Source: Desmonostoc geniculatum HA4340-LM1
Lineage (GTDB): Bacteria; Cyanobacteriota; Cyanobacteriia; Cyanobacteriales; Nostocaceae
Direction of reading: 5' to 3'
Assembly: GCA_019359545.1 (NCBI GenBank)
Contig: JAHHHB010000042.1
Location: 1-51,830, forward strand
DNA: 51,830 nt
Shown here: piece after piece, positions 8,558 to 18,228 of the stretch
How positions within the stretch are numbered: the first letter of the stretch is position 1
How the letters are laid out: the number at the start of each line of letters is the position of its first letter
Notes under the pieces: generated by a model
Told to the model about the DNA's origin: nothing
The model's input: the letters and a program-made list of their open reading frames with translations, nothing else
Database searches by the model: none
Translations under genes and position numbers: made by a program

Positions 8558-9913
8558 TCAAACTCCCAACTTCACACCCCGAATCGAATAATCCAACAAC
8601 TCCATCGGGTGAATAACTGAAATGGTCTTACCTTGCAACTGCAAATGCTTAGTAATTTGCAAAGTACACCCCGGATTAGCAGAAGCAATTAATTCAGCAC
8701 CAGTATTCAACAAATTCTGGACTTTTTGTTGACCCAATTCTTCAGAAACCTCTGGTTGCAACATATTATAAACCCCAGCGCTGCCACAACACAAAGCGGC
8801 ATCTATGGGTTCTTTCAACTTCACCCCTGGAATTTGCCGCAACAACTGACGCGGTTGCACACTAATCCTTTGTCCGTGCAATAAATGACAAGCATCTTGA
8901 TAAACTAAATTCAGAGGTTTATCAGTCAACGGTGAAAGTTTCGTTGTTAATCCAACAGTTGCCAAAAACTCTTGAGCATCTTTCACCTTAGCGGCAAAAT
9001 CCTTCGCTTTTTCCCGATATTCTGCGTCATCTTCTAATATATGTCCATACTCTTTTAAAGTATGACCGCAACCAGCAGCATTAATAATTACAAAATCTAC
9101 ATCAGTCTGAGCAAAACTATCAATCATCTGCCTTGCTAAAGCCTTCGCCTGTTCTGTTTGTCCTTGGTGTTCGGGAAGCGCCGCACAACAACCTTGAGAT
9201 TTAGGAATCACAACTTCGCAACCATTCGCCGTTAAAACCCGCACCGTCGCTTCATTCACTGGAGAAAAAAACAACCGTTGCACACATCCTAAAATCACCC
9301 CAACGCGGTAGCGCTTTTCACCTTTAGCAGGAATCACACTAGGCAAATTATCTTGAAAAGATTTGAGAGTAATTTCTGGCAGAATAGATTCCATTGCTGC
9401 CAAACGTGGAGAGATTTTATTGAGTAAACCCGTAGCCCGAACTAACTTAGCAAAACCCAACTTTTGATAAACCAACAACGGAACTAACAAAACTCTTAAA
9501 AGATGAGGATAAGGAAACAGAGAAAATATTAATTTACGAATTAATTTATCTGGCAAACTGCGGGGATAATTGCGTTCAACTTGGTGACGAGTTGCAGAAA
9601 TTAACTTGTCATACTGCACACCAGAAGGACAAGTACTCACACAAGCAAGACATCCCAAACAAGAATCAAAATGTTCTACCGTTGCCGTATTAAGAGCAAT
9701 CTCACCCTCATTAATTGCATCCATCATATAGATGCGTCCTCTAGGAGAATCCATTTCCTTACCCAACACCCGATAACTCGGACAAGTCGAGAGACAAAAC
9801 CCACAATGTACACAACTATCAATCAACTTCGGCTCAGGCGGATGATTCTCATCAAACCCTTTCAAATTCTTCAAACTAGCCGTATTATTAACAGAATTTT
9901 CTGAAACTTGCAT
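8558..9913 (-). CDS. glcF: Glycolate oxidase iron-sulfur subunit GlcF
   Basis: A 451-residue protein with two ferredoxin-type cluster motifs: C34, C37, C40, C44 in CVHCGFCLSTCP and C85, C88, C91, C95 in CLGCLACVSTCP. Two cysteine-rich CCG-type motifs follow (QGCCAALPEHQG and ALCCGSAGVYN). It passes electrons from glycolate oxidation in photorespiration together with GlcD and GlcE. The ATG at 9913 is preferred because GGGGAGAAG precedes it at a good distance; the longer frame starting at 9988 would overlap glcE and translate a dispersed CAAAGGACGCAAAGG-type repeat. It lies directly downstream of glcE, probably co-transcribed. GlcD is not in the window. Confidence 0.92.
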   Translation of the reverse strand: MQVSENSVNNTASLKNLKGFDENHPPEPKLIDSCVHCGFCLSTCPSYRVLGKEMDSPRGRIYMMDAINEGEIALNTATVEHFDSCLGCLACVSTCPSGVQYDKLISATRHQVERNYPRSLPDKLIRKLIFSLFPYPHLLRVLLVPLLVYQKLGFAKLVRATGLLNKISPRLAAMESILPEITLKSFQDNLPSVIPAKGEKRYRVGVILGCVQRLFFSPVNEATVRVLTANGCEVVIPKSQGCCAALPEHQGQTEQAKALARQMIDSFAQTDVDFVIINAAGCGHTLKEYGHILEDDAEYREKAKDFAAKVKDAQEFLATVGLTTKLSPLTDKPLNLVYQDACHLLHGQRISVQPRQLLRQIPGVKLKEPIDAALCCGSAGVYNMLQPEVSEELGQQKVQNLLNTGAELIASANPGCTLQITKHLQLQGKTISVIHPMELLDYSIRGVKLGV

Positions 9914-9971
9914 AATTAATTCTTCTCCCCTCTTCCTTTGCGTCCTTTGCGTCCTTAGCGGTTCGTTAAAC

Positions 9972-11285
9972 CTAAATCCCCCCCACAAACCGACCAGGAC
10001 TTAAAATATTCTTACTATCAAACTGTTCCTTAATCCCGCGCATCAACCCCAAACTATTCCCCGTATAACCCCAAACATCTACTTGTTCTTTAACCCCCAC
10101 TGGTGCTTCCAGAATTGTTAAAAAACCACTATGAGCTTGAGTGCGTAGGCGCATTTGCAAAACCTGATTTTTATCCTCTAATTCTAACAAACCTAAACCA
10201 CTACTAATATGAATTAAACCAAACTCCACCTGAGACAAAATTTCCACCGCAGCAGTAGGTAACACTCCTATTTTGCAGGTAATTACAGATTCTTGAACAG
10301 GAGAATGTATTCGTTCTTGCAATCTTTCCCATAGACTAGCTTCATGGCCATCTACATAAATTGCCCCATCTAAACCCAACTTTTCTCCTACTTCCACAAC
10401 TCGGTTTGACTGTTCTTTAACACTCTCACTAATACTTTGAAAGCGAGCAATTAATCCCAATCCCTTACCCAAACCCAAGCCAGACACCAATTTAGTTGAT
10501 AGTAAATCAGCCTGGATTGGTGTTAACGCCGAACCCCGCAGAGTATCAGCCGCTTGAGATACAGCCTCAGCTTTACCAGTTAGCACCACCGTTGCCGATG
10601 CTTCTTGTAACGGGTACAGTCGAAAAGTTACTTGACTAATAACTCCTAATGTGCCGTAAGACCCAGTAAACAACTTCATCAAATCATATCCGGCAACATT
10701 TTTGACTACTCTTCCCCCAGCTTTGGCGATTTCTCCATCAGCACGCACAAAAGTAATACCTAGTAATTGGTCGCGCACGCTACCATAGCGTTGTCGTAGA
10801 GAACCAGTATCACCTGTGGCGACAATACCGCCAATAGTTGCCAATTCTGGCGCTGTGGCATCGAGGGCGAGAAATTGCCGCGAATTTGCCAAAAGTGCTT
10901 GGAGATGGGAAAATTTCATCCCACCTTCTACAGTGACAGTCAAATCACCCACAGCGTGTTCAATCAGTTGGTTGATGCGTTCTGTACTGACTACAACATC
11001 AATGCCTTTGGCTAAACCACCCCAAGAGAGTTTACTACCACTACCACAAGGGAGGACGCGCCAGTTGTTTTTATGAGCTGTGGCGAGGACTACAGCTAGC
11101 TGTTCTTGGGTGCGGGGATAGACAATACAACTGGGAAGGTTTCCAGAGGCTATAGCCCGTTGAATACGTTTTTGCTGATTTAGTTCGACATTTTCCCAAA
11201 GGCAAACAGCATTTTCTTCGCCGACGATAGATGTAAGTTCAGAAGCGCAGACGCCTTGCGGCTTGTCGTTAGACATCGCTTTCAT
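9972..11285 (-). CDS. glcE: Glycolate oxidase FAD-binding subunit GlcE
   Basis: This 437-residue FAD_binding_4-type protein has the FAD-contact stretches VLPCGSGSKLSWGG (near 76), ATIGGIVATGDTGSLRQRYG (near 150) and GGRVVKNVAGYDLMKLFTGS. It ends with the conserved FDSKNILSPGRFVGG tail of the GlcD/GlcE family. Its length and weak central region fit GlcE better than GlcD. It is the first gene of a two-gene set with glcF, 58 bp apart. It serves oxidation of 2-phosphoglycolate-derived glycolate to glyoxylate. Identification as GlcE over a second GlcD paralogue is by pattern only. Confidence 0.88.
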   Translation of the reverse strand: MKAMSNDKPQGVCASELTSIVGEENAVCLWENVELNQQKRIQRAIASGNLPSCIVYPRTQEQLAVVLATAHKNNWRVLPCGSGSKLSWGGLAKGIDVVVSTERINQLIEHAVGDLTVTVEGGMKFSHLQALLANSRQFLALDATAPELATIGGIVATGDTGSLRQRYGSVRDQLLGITFVRADGEIAKAGGRVVKNVAGYDLMKLFTGSYGTLGVISQVTFRLYPLQEASATVVLTGKAEAVSQAADTLRGSALTPIQADLLSTKLVSGLGLGKGLGLIARFQSISESVKEQSNRVVEVGEKLGLDGAIYVDGHEASLWERLQERIHSPVQESVITCKIGVLPTAAVEILSQVEFGLIHISSGLGLLELEDKNQVLQMRLRTQAHSGFLTILEAPVGVKEQVDVWGYTGNSLGLMRGIKEQFDSKNILSPGRFVGGI

Positions 11286-11544
11286 TGAGTTTATTTTTTT
11301 TACGCCCTACATCTAATTTACTGGTTAACCTGACCAAAAAAGCACATTGTCACTAATATACAGTGCTTTACGGTTGATCGGTAGAATCAGGGGAACAGTG
11401 CATGATTTTTGGTTTCTGTCCCAATATAGTGAATGAATCATACTTGCTCAGCATTCACGGTTAATTAATTATTAATTTAACAGCCTTCATTTCCAGGCTG
11501 AAAAAGATTTACTGCTTTGCTGGTGTAAAAAGGAGATAACGACG

Positions 11545-12295
11545 ATGATATTTAAAGATTTTTTTACATTGCCTTTATTTAAAGAAGATACAAGAGGAGA
11601 GAGATATATTTTTTGGCAAGTAGACCAAAAATCACAAAATTATATAGTCATTATCTGACCAAATAGCAGAATCTCTGATAGCTAAGTTAAGTCAGCCATC
11701 TCTTTATTCTCCACGTTTAGATATCAAATTTGAACAGTGGGCGGCATTATTAGCAAATGATGAGTGGCGAAAAAACCTATATATTATGCGACAAGAACAA
11801 AAAGTAATGGCCACAGCACAAACAAAGATTTTGGTAAATCTCAATCAATGGTTAAAGAATAACTTTACTGAATCGATACAGGCTGGATGGCATTCTGTGA
11901 CAGAATTTTTAGCACCAGAACGACAGTTAGCTGTTGTTAGAAATAATGCACAATCTCATAGCGTTGAACAAGCCAAGTTGTTAAATTTGCAGATACAGCT
12001 AAAAGAGCAAGCTATTATTCTTTTGGTGGCGCTAACTCCAGAAGCTGATGGTAGAGTTGGGGTTTTGGTACAGGTTCATACCTACGGAAGTGAAAAACAA
12101 TTACCTGCTTTTTTGACTTTGGCTTTACTCTCAGACTCATCACAACAGCTTCAGTCAGTGATATCTAGAGAACGAGATAACTATGTTCAATTACCATATT
12201 TTCGCTGTCAGAAAGGTACTAATTTTTTCATTAAAATTGCCATTGCTGATGTCAGTGTGATGGAAGAGTTTGCTATCAATAATGATGTTGATTAA
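11545..12295 (+). pseudogene. DUF1822 family protein, frameshifted near the 5' end
   Basis: An ATG at 11545 with AGGAGA upstream opens a frame that stops after 37 codons (TGA near 11656). The next frame, open from about 11648, carries on through SDQIAESLIAKLSQPSLYSP and the DUF1822 signature: INxNQWL-like LVNLNQWLKNNF, LLVALTPEADGRVGVLVQVH and KIAIADVSVMEEF, to TAA at 12293. The part with its own ATG, 11786-12295 (169 aa), may still be translated. The shift equals one extra base near 11650. DUF1822 genes regularly neighbour CHASE2/CHAT genes in Nostocales, as here. The family has no established function. Confidence 0.65.
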
Positions 12296-12634
<339 letters not shown>

Positions 12635-13060
12635 ATGAGTAAGCGCGTTGTCTTAAATTTTGGTAGAGGTAGTTTTGAGACGGGATTTCCTTCAGTGACA
12701 GCTGAATTGTGGGAAACTAATGGAGTGCGATCGCAACAATTAATTGGCAGCTTACCGTCAGCGCCAGAAATCATTACCTGCTACCGAGAATGGAAACACT
12801 TATACAACGCTCTGGCACAACGTTTAAGGCTGAGTTTGTCAATTGAAATTGAAAGTGCCAGTTTGACAAACGTTTCCCAAGATGATTTACACGGTTTATG
12901 TCAACGCTTACAAGTAGAAATTAACTATTGGCTAAATGCAGAAAGTTTCCGCAAAATCGATCAAAAACTGCGGACATGGCTGAGTCATACAGAAGAAGTA
13001 CGGGTTGTTATTGAAACAAGTGATGACTTCTTATGGCGCTTACCTGCATCCTTGCGCTAG
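12635..13060 (+). pseudogene. N-terminal domain of a CHAT-CHASE2 protein, cut at a deletion junction
   Basis: 141 codons encode the start of cyanobacterial CHAT-CHASE2 proteins (VVLNFGRGSFETGFPSVTA, then RTWLSHTEEVRVVIETSDD and LWRLP). In intact relatives RRLPWHLW leads into a CHAT domain; here the frame breaks right after LWRLP at 13045 and runs out of frame into the sequence for the end of CHAT. The CHAT core, normally roughly 200 residues, is absent. The same DNA continues in another frame as the CHASE2 part. This piece could still be made as a short soluble protein with an ASLR tail. Confidence 0.7.
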
Positions 13061-14426
13061 TTGGTTACCAGTGATTTGTCAGAATTCTCCAAGTGAATTA
13101 TCTATTTGGCAAAAGCCCCCAGATGCAAAGCAGCGAGTCCAGAGACATCACCCTGCAAAACCAACTCAAAACCGTAAGGGTATTCTCATAGTCATGATGC
13201 TGGTAAGTTTCATTGTCAGCGTCTTGGTTATGGGAGGGCGCTATTTGGGATGGTTGCAATCTTCAGAGTTATATGCATTCGATCGCTTCATGCAAACGCG
13301 ATCGCAATTATTTCCCGAACAACCAGATAACCGTCTTTTAATTATCACCATCGATGAGCCGGATATCCAGTATCAAGAAAACGAAAAAATGCATCTGCGT
13401 TGGTCGCTATCCGACGAAGCACTGGCTGAACTTTTGCAAAAATTAGATCCCTATCAACCAAGAGCGATCGGCTTAGATCTTTATCGTGATGTACCTCTTA
13501 ATTCCCAATATCCCGATTTAGCAACTCGTTTTCAGAAAGACGATCGCCTAATTACTCTCTGCAAAAGTGGAACTACAGGTGATGACGGTGATACTTATGG
13601 AAGTGTACCACCACCCAAAGTACCAAACGAACGAATTAGTTTTAGTGATGTTGTTGCAGATGAAGATGATGTGATTCGTCGGCACCTTTTAAGTATGACC
13701 CCACTAACAACATCTTTGTGTGTAGCTGAAGATGCCTTTAGCTTCAAATTGGCACTTCATTATCTGGATAAAAAAGAGCCACAATATCAAATTACCGCAG
13801 CCGGAGATTTACAAATTCGGGATGTGATATTTCCCCAATTAAAAGAACATAGCAGTGGTTATCAAAATGTGGATACTGGTGGTTATCAACTGTTGCTAAA
13901 TTATCGTTCGCTGGCATCTGTTGATAATATTGCCCAGCAAATTTCCCTCACAGATATTTTGAGCGATCGCATCCGCCCTGAGCAGATTAATTCACTCAAA
14001 GATAGGCTGATTTTGATTGGTCTTTCGGCACAAAATAAAAATAATGATTTATGGAAAACTCCATTTAGTGATTCTGCACGACCCTTAACCAAAAAAATAC
14101 CAGGTGTTTTTATCCAAGCACAGATGGTCAGTCAAATTATTAGTACAGTTTTAGACAAAAGACCTTTATTGTGGTGGTGGTCTAGTTGGATAGAATTACT
14201 CTGGCTATGGTTATGGTCATTTTTAGGAGCAATTTTAGCGATTTACAAATTTAAACTCATCCAGAGAATTCTCGCAACTTCTATCGGATTATTCAGTGTA
14301 TGGAGCATCTGCTTAGCCGTCTTTATTCAGGGAGGTTGGATACCATTTATTCCGGCTTGTTTGGCATTTTTGACTACTCAACTAATTTTTATTTATCGAT
14401 TAAAGAATCTTAATTATCACCTATGA
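13023..14426 (+). CDS. CHASE2-domain membrane protein lacking its CHAT module
   Basis: From an internal ATG at 13023 the frame enters the very end of a CHAT domain (CASWLPVICQN). A linker and one membrane segment follow (GILIVMMLVSFIVSVLVMGG). Next is an extracytoplasmic CHASE2 sensor domain (ELYAFDRFMQTRSQLFPEQP, IITIDEPDIQY, PRAIGLDLYRD, LLNYRS, LILIGLSA, PGVFIQAQMVSQII). Three C-terminal membrane helices complete it. CHASE2 is a sensory domain usually coupled to an intracellular effector. The effector has been removed by the deletion at about 13046-13050, so any product would be a sensor without output. The last four bases overlap the DUF928 start, indicating one operon. Confidence 0.72.
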   Translation: MTSYGAYLHPCASWLPVICQNSPSELSIWQKPPDAKQRVQRHHPAKPTQNRKGILIVMMLVSFIVSVLVMGGRYLGWLQSSELYAFDRFMQTRSQLFPEQPDNRLLIITIDEPDIQYQENEKMHLRWSLSDEALAELLQKLDPYQPRAIGLDLYRDVPLNSQYPDLATRFQKDDRLITLCKSGTTGDDGDTYGSVPPPKVPNERISFSDVVADEDDVIRRHLLSMTPLTTSLCVAEDAFSFKLALHYLDKKEPQYQITAAGDLQIRDVIFPQLKEHSSGYQNVDTGGYQLLLNYRSLASVDNIAQQISLTDILSDRIRPEQINSLKDRLILIGLSAQNKNNDLWKTPFSDSARPLTKKIPGVFIQAQMVSQIISTVLDKRPLLWWWSSWIELLWLWLWSFLGAILAIYKFKLIQRILATSIGLFSVWSICLAVFIQGGWIPFIPACLAFLTTQLIFIYRLKNLNYHL

Positions 14427-15208
14427 AAAAGAGTAATTTCTTGAAAAATATCAACATGATATTTTGCTTAAGTTTGTTATTTATTTCTTTAACAATCTCG
14501 CCCAAAGTAGCACAATCAGAGAATGTGACACTTTTTAAAAAAGTCATTAATAACAAACCCTTCCAGACTTTTCAGAAGCGGAAACTAGGCAGCGGCGCAC
14601 CCACTGGACGGCGACGGGGAGGTGCAGGACGCGCTCCTAAATGTCCCAGAGAATTAAATAATATTACAGCGTTAGTACCTGCATTATCAGAAGTAGCAAT
14701 TAAGGATTCTAAATCTACCTTAGAAGCAACAGTGTCAGAATATCCAACCTTTTGGGTTTATGTACCTGAACTACCTAGCAATGCCCGTTTTGCAGAATTT
14801 GTGTTACAGGATATAGATAATAAAAAGAATATCTACAGCAAAAATTTTCTCCTTTCTGATCGAGCTGGAATTATCAGTATGAATTTACCTAATGCGCCTG
14901 AACATTCATTAAAAATAGGTACAAAATACCGTTGTTTTTTTACAGTTTATTGTAATGAAGAACACACTATATCTGAGGAATATTTTTTTGTAGATTCATA
15001 CATAGAGCGTGTGGCAAATAATTATAATTTTCAACCAAACGATTACCTTGCTTATGCCGAACATAATATCTGGTATGAGACACTAACTCAGCTAGCTCAA
15101 CTCTACCGCGATCGCCCCAAAGATCCAACTATCAATCGTGACTGGCAGGAATTATTAAAATCTATTAATTTGCCAGATATTTATGATGTGAGTTTTATTG
15201 AGAATTGA
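14423..15208 (+). CDS. DUF928 domain protein, secreted
   Basis: A 261-residue protein with an N-terminal signal peptide (hydrophobic 11-28, cleavage plausible after VAQS). A Gly/Arg-rich turn GAPTGRRRGGAGRAP, typical of the start of DUF928, is followed by the DUF928 core with FWVYVPELPSNARFAEFVLQ near 112 and NDYLAYAEHNIWYETLTQLA near 215. Its ATG overlaps the CHASE2 stop (ATGA), which suggests translational coupling. DUF928 proteins commonly accompany CHASE2 and two-partner-secretion genes in cyanobacteria; the biochemical role is unknown. Confidence 0.82.
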   Translation: MKKSNFLKNINMIFCLSLLFISLTISPKVAQSENVTLFKKVINNKPFQTFQKRKLGSGAPTGRRRGGAGRAPKCPRELNNITALVPALSEVAIKDSKSTLEATVSEYPTFWVYVPELPSNARFAEFVLQDIDNKKNIYSKNFLLSDRAGIISMNLPNAPEHSLKIGTKYRCFFTVYCNEEHTISEEYFFVDSYIERVANNYNFQPNDYLAYAEHNIWYETLTQLAQLYRDRPKDPTINRDWQELLKSINLPDIYDVSFIEN

Positions 15209-15372
15209 AAATTTATTCGACTCAAAATCTCACGCAGAGGCGCAGAGGCGCAGAAAAGAGAACGCAAAGAAAGACTTTATACCTATCCCCTCTTTTTCTC
15301 TGTGCCTCTGTGGTTCGTAAAAAAAATTAAATATTCTGACTTCTGAATTGTTTAGCATTGAAAGGAAATAAT

Positions 15373-17247
15373 GTGTTAATAAAAAATCCTGTAATATTTA
15401 GTGTTTTAATATTAATTGCGATAACTATAAAAAATAGCGATCGCGCTATTGCCCAAATCATTCCAGACAACACCCTTGGGACTAACGTCGAATCTCTCAA
15501 CCCACAAATCGACCAAATTACAGGTGGTTCCCAACGTGGTGCAAACCTGTTTCATAGCTTCTCAGAATTTAACGTTGGTGAGGGTAGAGGTGTTTATTTC
15601 CAGAATCCCAATGGTATAAATAACATTCTGACTCGCGTCACAGGTAGCAACTCATCGCAAATTTTTGGTACTCTTGGTGTACTTGGCAAAGCCAATTTAT
15701 TTTTGCTGAATCCTAACGGCATTATCTTTGGTGAAAATGCCCGTTTAGATATTAGCGGTTCCTTCTTCGCTAGCACAGCCAAAACTTTAGTATTTGAGAA
15801 TGGTTTAGAGTTCAATACCACTAAAAAAGAAGCACCACCTTTACTGACTATAAATATTCGTCCTGGTTTGCAGACTGCTACAAATGGCAACATTACTAAT
15901 GCAGGAAACTTAACCGTAAGTCCAGGAGAAAACCTAACATTATTTGGTAACACAGTCACCAGCACTGGAACAATAACTGCACCGGGTGGGAGAGTAGAAA
16001 TATTTGGCGATCGCATTGGTTTATTAGACAATGCCAAAATAGACGTTTCTGCTGTCGGTGGCGGCGGTACAGTGTTGATTGGAGGAGACTTTCAAGGACA
16101 AGGTGCAGTTACCAACGCCACTAGGACTTTTATTGGTAAAAATGTCAGCATTAATGCCGATGCGATCGATCGCGGGAATGGCGGTAGAGTGGTTGTTTGG
16201 AGCGATGGTAGTACCAAATTTTATGGTAGTGTTAGCGATCGTGGTGGGGTAAATTCTGGGAATGGCGGCTTTGTCGAAATTTCTGGAAAACAATCTTTAG
16301 AATACAAGGGTTTAGTAGATACCAGTGCTACCAATGGAAATATAGGAACTTTATTACTAGATCCGACAAATATCGAAATTGTGGATGCTGGTGGAGAAAC
16401 TTTCGATTTAAGTGATGCTGATGCCTTTAGTGATACCGATATTGGCGGTGATGGTAACACTAAAGTCTATGCTGATGCCTTAAATTTTTCCTTTACTGAT
16501 GTGATTCTCCAAGCAACAGAAAATATTACTTTCACAGCACCAGTTTTTACTTTTTTCCCTGGTGTAGGACTGACTGCGGAAGCTGGTAAGAATATTTTTG
16601 TGAATAATCTAATTATCAGCAATGGTGGTCAAATTCAGTTAAATGCTGAAAAAGGAGATATAGAAATTAAAGCCAATGTTGTTTCTCTTGCAGGTGATAT
16701 AAGAATTTCTACTAAAAATTTCACCATAAATCAAGGAACTCTTGCCACTCAAAATATTAATTCTCCTACCGTTGGCAATATCAAAATTAATGCTTCAGAG
16801 AATATTAATATTATTGGTGTAAAAAGTAATTTAATTAGCATCAGTTCTGGTTCTGCTACAGGAAGTAATGTAGAAATTGAAACAGGAACAATCAATATTC
16901 TAAATGGAGGATTTTTTGGACTTCAAACTATAAATCAAGAAACAGCAGGTAATCTTATAATTAATGCCAGAAATTCTATTAATGTTATTGGTAAAGATGG
17001 TACTCGTGCTTCTAGCATAAGTACCCAAAATACAGGAACAAAAAATGGAGGTAACCTTTCCATATTTACAGAAAAATTATTAGTACAGGATGCTGGTACT
17101 ATTGTTACATTAGGCAATCAGGCTAAAGCTGGTAATTTGTCTATTCAAGCTAGGGAATCTATAGATGTAATCAATAAAGGAACTATAAATTCACTTGCAA
17201 TTCAGCTTAATGGAGTAGCAGGAGACGTTTTAATTGAGAGATACTAA
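15373..17247 (+). CDS. Two-partner-secretion exoprotein (filamentous hemagglutinin N-terminal domain), probably 3' truncated
   Basis: About 624 residues. A signal peptide is followed by a TPS domain: IIPDNTLGTNVESLNPQID, GANLFHSFSEFNVGEG, FQNPNGINNILTRVTG and LFLLNPNGIIFGENARLDIS. A beta-helix-like Asn/Ile-rich repeat region extends to the end. TPS domains direct export through an Omp85-type partner, which is not in the window. I prefer the GTG at 15373 because AAAGGA precedes it; a TTG at 15358 is the alternative. The frame ends abruptly at RY within a repeat, exactly where a CHAT-TPR sequence begins in another frame, so the original 3' end appears lost. Secretion to the outer surface is inferred. 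Confidence 0.78.
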   Translation: MLIKNPVIFSVLILIAITIKNSDRAIAQIIPDNTLGTNVESLNPQIDQITGGSQRGANLFHSFSEFNVGEGRGVYFQNPNGINNILTRVTGSNSSQIFGTLGVLGKANLFLLNPNGIIFGENARLDISGSFFASTAKTLVFENGLEFNTTKKEAPPLLTINIRPGLQTATNGNITNAGNLTVSPGENLTLFGNTVTSTGTITAPGGRVEIFGDRIGLLDNAKIDVSAVGGGGTVLIGGDFQGQGAVTNATRTFIGKNVSINADAIDRGNGGRVVVWSDGSTKFYGSVSDRGGVNSGNGGFVEISGKQSLEYKGLVDTSATNGNIGTLLLDPTNIEIVDAGGETFDLSDADAFSDTDIGGDGNTKVYADALNFSFTDVILQATENITFTAPVFTFFPGVGLTAEAGKNIFVNNLIISNGGQIQLNAEKGDIEIKANVVSLAGDIRISTKNFTINQGTLATQNINSPTVGNIKINASENINIIGVKSNLISISSGSATGSNVEIETGTINILNGGFFGLQTINQETAGNLIINARNSINVIGKDGTRASSISTQNTGTKNGGNLSIFTEKLLVQDAGTIVTLGNQAKAGNLSIQARESIDVINKGTINSLAIQLNGVAGDVLIERY

Positions 17248-17580
17248 TTCTCAAGAAAATCTTACACTTGCCCGTGAAGTTATAGAATCTCTACAAATAG
17301 CTGAAATTGATAACTTTTTACGTTCACCCTGCTCACGCCCCACAACAGCCATTGACAAATTAGTTGAAAACGATAAATCCACCGCAGTCATCTATCCAAT
17401 TATTTTAGATAAGCGCTTGATTCATCCGCTAGACAATTAATCAGTGAATTTTACAAACAGTTAAATAAAGGAGTGACTAAAGCCGAAGCATTACAACGCG
17501 CCCAGCTCAGCCTTTTTGCTCAAGAAAAAGATAATCCATACATCTGGGCACCATATGTTATCGTAGGTAATTGGTTATAA
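17234..17580 (+). pseudogene. CHAT-TPR protein remnant with the catalytic core deleted
   Basis: One frame (17234-17440) reads ENLTLAREVIESLQIAEIDN then KSTAVIYPIILDKRL, the segment leading into a CHAT domain. A second frame, open from about 17413 to TAA at 17578-17580, reads SSARQLISEFYKQLN, KAEALQRAQLSLFAQ and PYIWAPYVIVGNWL, the natural C-terminus of CHAT. The catalytic His/Cys region between them, well over 100 residues, is gone. The junction lies in 17413-17421. The N-terminal TPR array is also missing, replaced by the tail of the exoprotein gene. This is the third CHAT gene in the window lacking its core. Confidence 0.75.
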
Positions 17581-17675
17581 AATTTACTCGTAAATATTTC
17601 CTTGAAATGTGTGCATGGAAATCTGTATTCATCCCGATACATATACAGAACCAAAAAGCACTTCTTCAGGAAACT

Positions 17676-17930
17676 ATGATTGATAAAACCACATTTAAAA
17701 CAGCACTACCTCAACCCAAATACTGGATACTTGGCCAGCAAAGTGCTTATCAAAATTGGACACCAGGACTGCCAACTACTGACCAAGTTCGGGACTTCGT
17801 GTATTTAGGTAGTTCTGGATGGAGTCATGATGTTCAAAATGCTAATCGCACGGCAATTGGTAATACGGGTTTACCTGTTAATGATTTTTGTGGCAGCAAA
17901 TCTAGAAATGTTTTGAGTACTCCTGTGTAA
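17676..17930 (+). pseudogene. 5' fragment of an unrecognised gene
   Basis: The ATG at 17676 is preceded by AGGAAACT, a good ribosome-binding site. About 58 residues look natural (PQPKYWILGQQSAYQNWTPG, then LPTTDQVRDFVYLGSSGW); the frame then runs into sequence belonging to the opposite-strand ssuE fragment from about 17850 on. I do not recognise the family. The composition suggests a real gene whose 3' part was removed by the deletion that also truncated ssuE. Confidence 0.45.
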
Positions 17931-18172
17931 GCAGCTTTGTAAATTGGCGTTGCAATAATCACACCATCTGCGTTTGCGAGTAAAGCTTTGGGTTCTTCTA
18001 AAGCGGGGCTATCATATCGTCCAAAAACTAAATCTTCAGCAGGCAAATCCCGAACTGAAATAACGTCTACATGCAAGCCTTCTTGTTGTAAAAGCTTGGC
18101 GGTGTATTCGACAAGACCGTAAGTTCTAGATGGGTGGGTTGGACTACCAGCGATCGCCAAAATGTTTGTCAT
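17834..18172 (-). pseudogene. ssuE: NADPH-dependent FMN reductase (SsuE type), 3' truncated
   Basis: It starts like SsuE flavodoxin-fold reductases (ILAIAGSPTHPSRTYGLVEY; IIATPIYKAAYTGVLKTFLD; LLPQKSLTGKPVLPIA). Natural sequence ends at about residue 106 of an expected 180-200, where IATGG would follow. The last six residues and stop come from the fused foreign sequence. The flavin-binding end is therefore missing and activity is unlikely. The enzyme normally supplies FMNH2 for alkanesulfonate desulfonation; no ssuD or transporter is nearby. Confidence 0.72.
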
Positions 18173-18228
18173 TTAATGAAACTCCTATGTATTAATGGGG
18201 AGTGGGAAGTGGGGAATGGGGAATGGGG

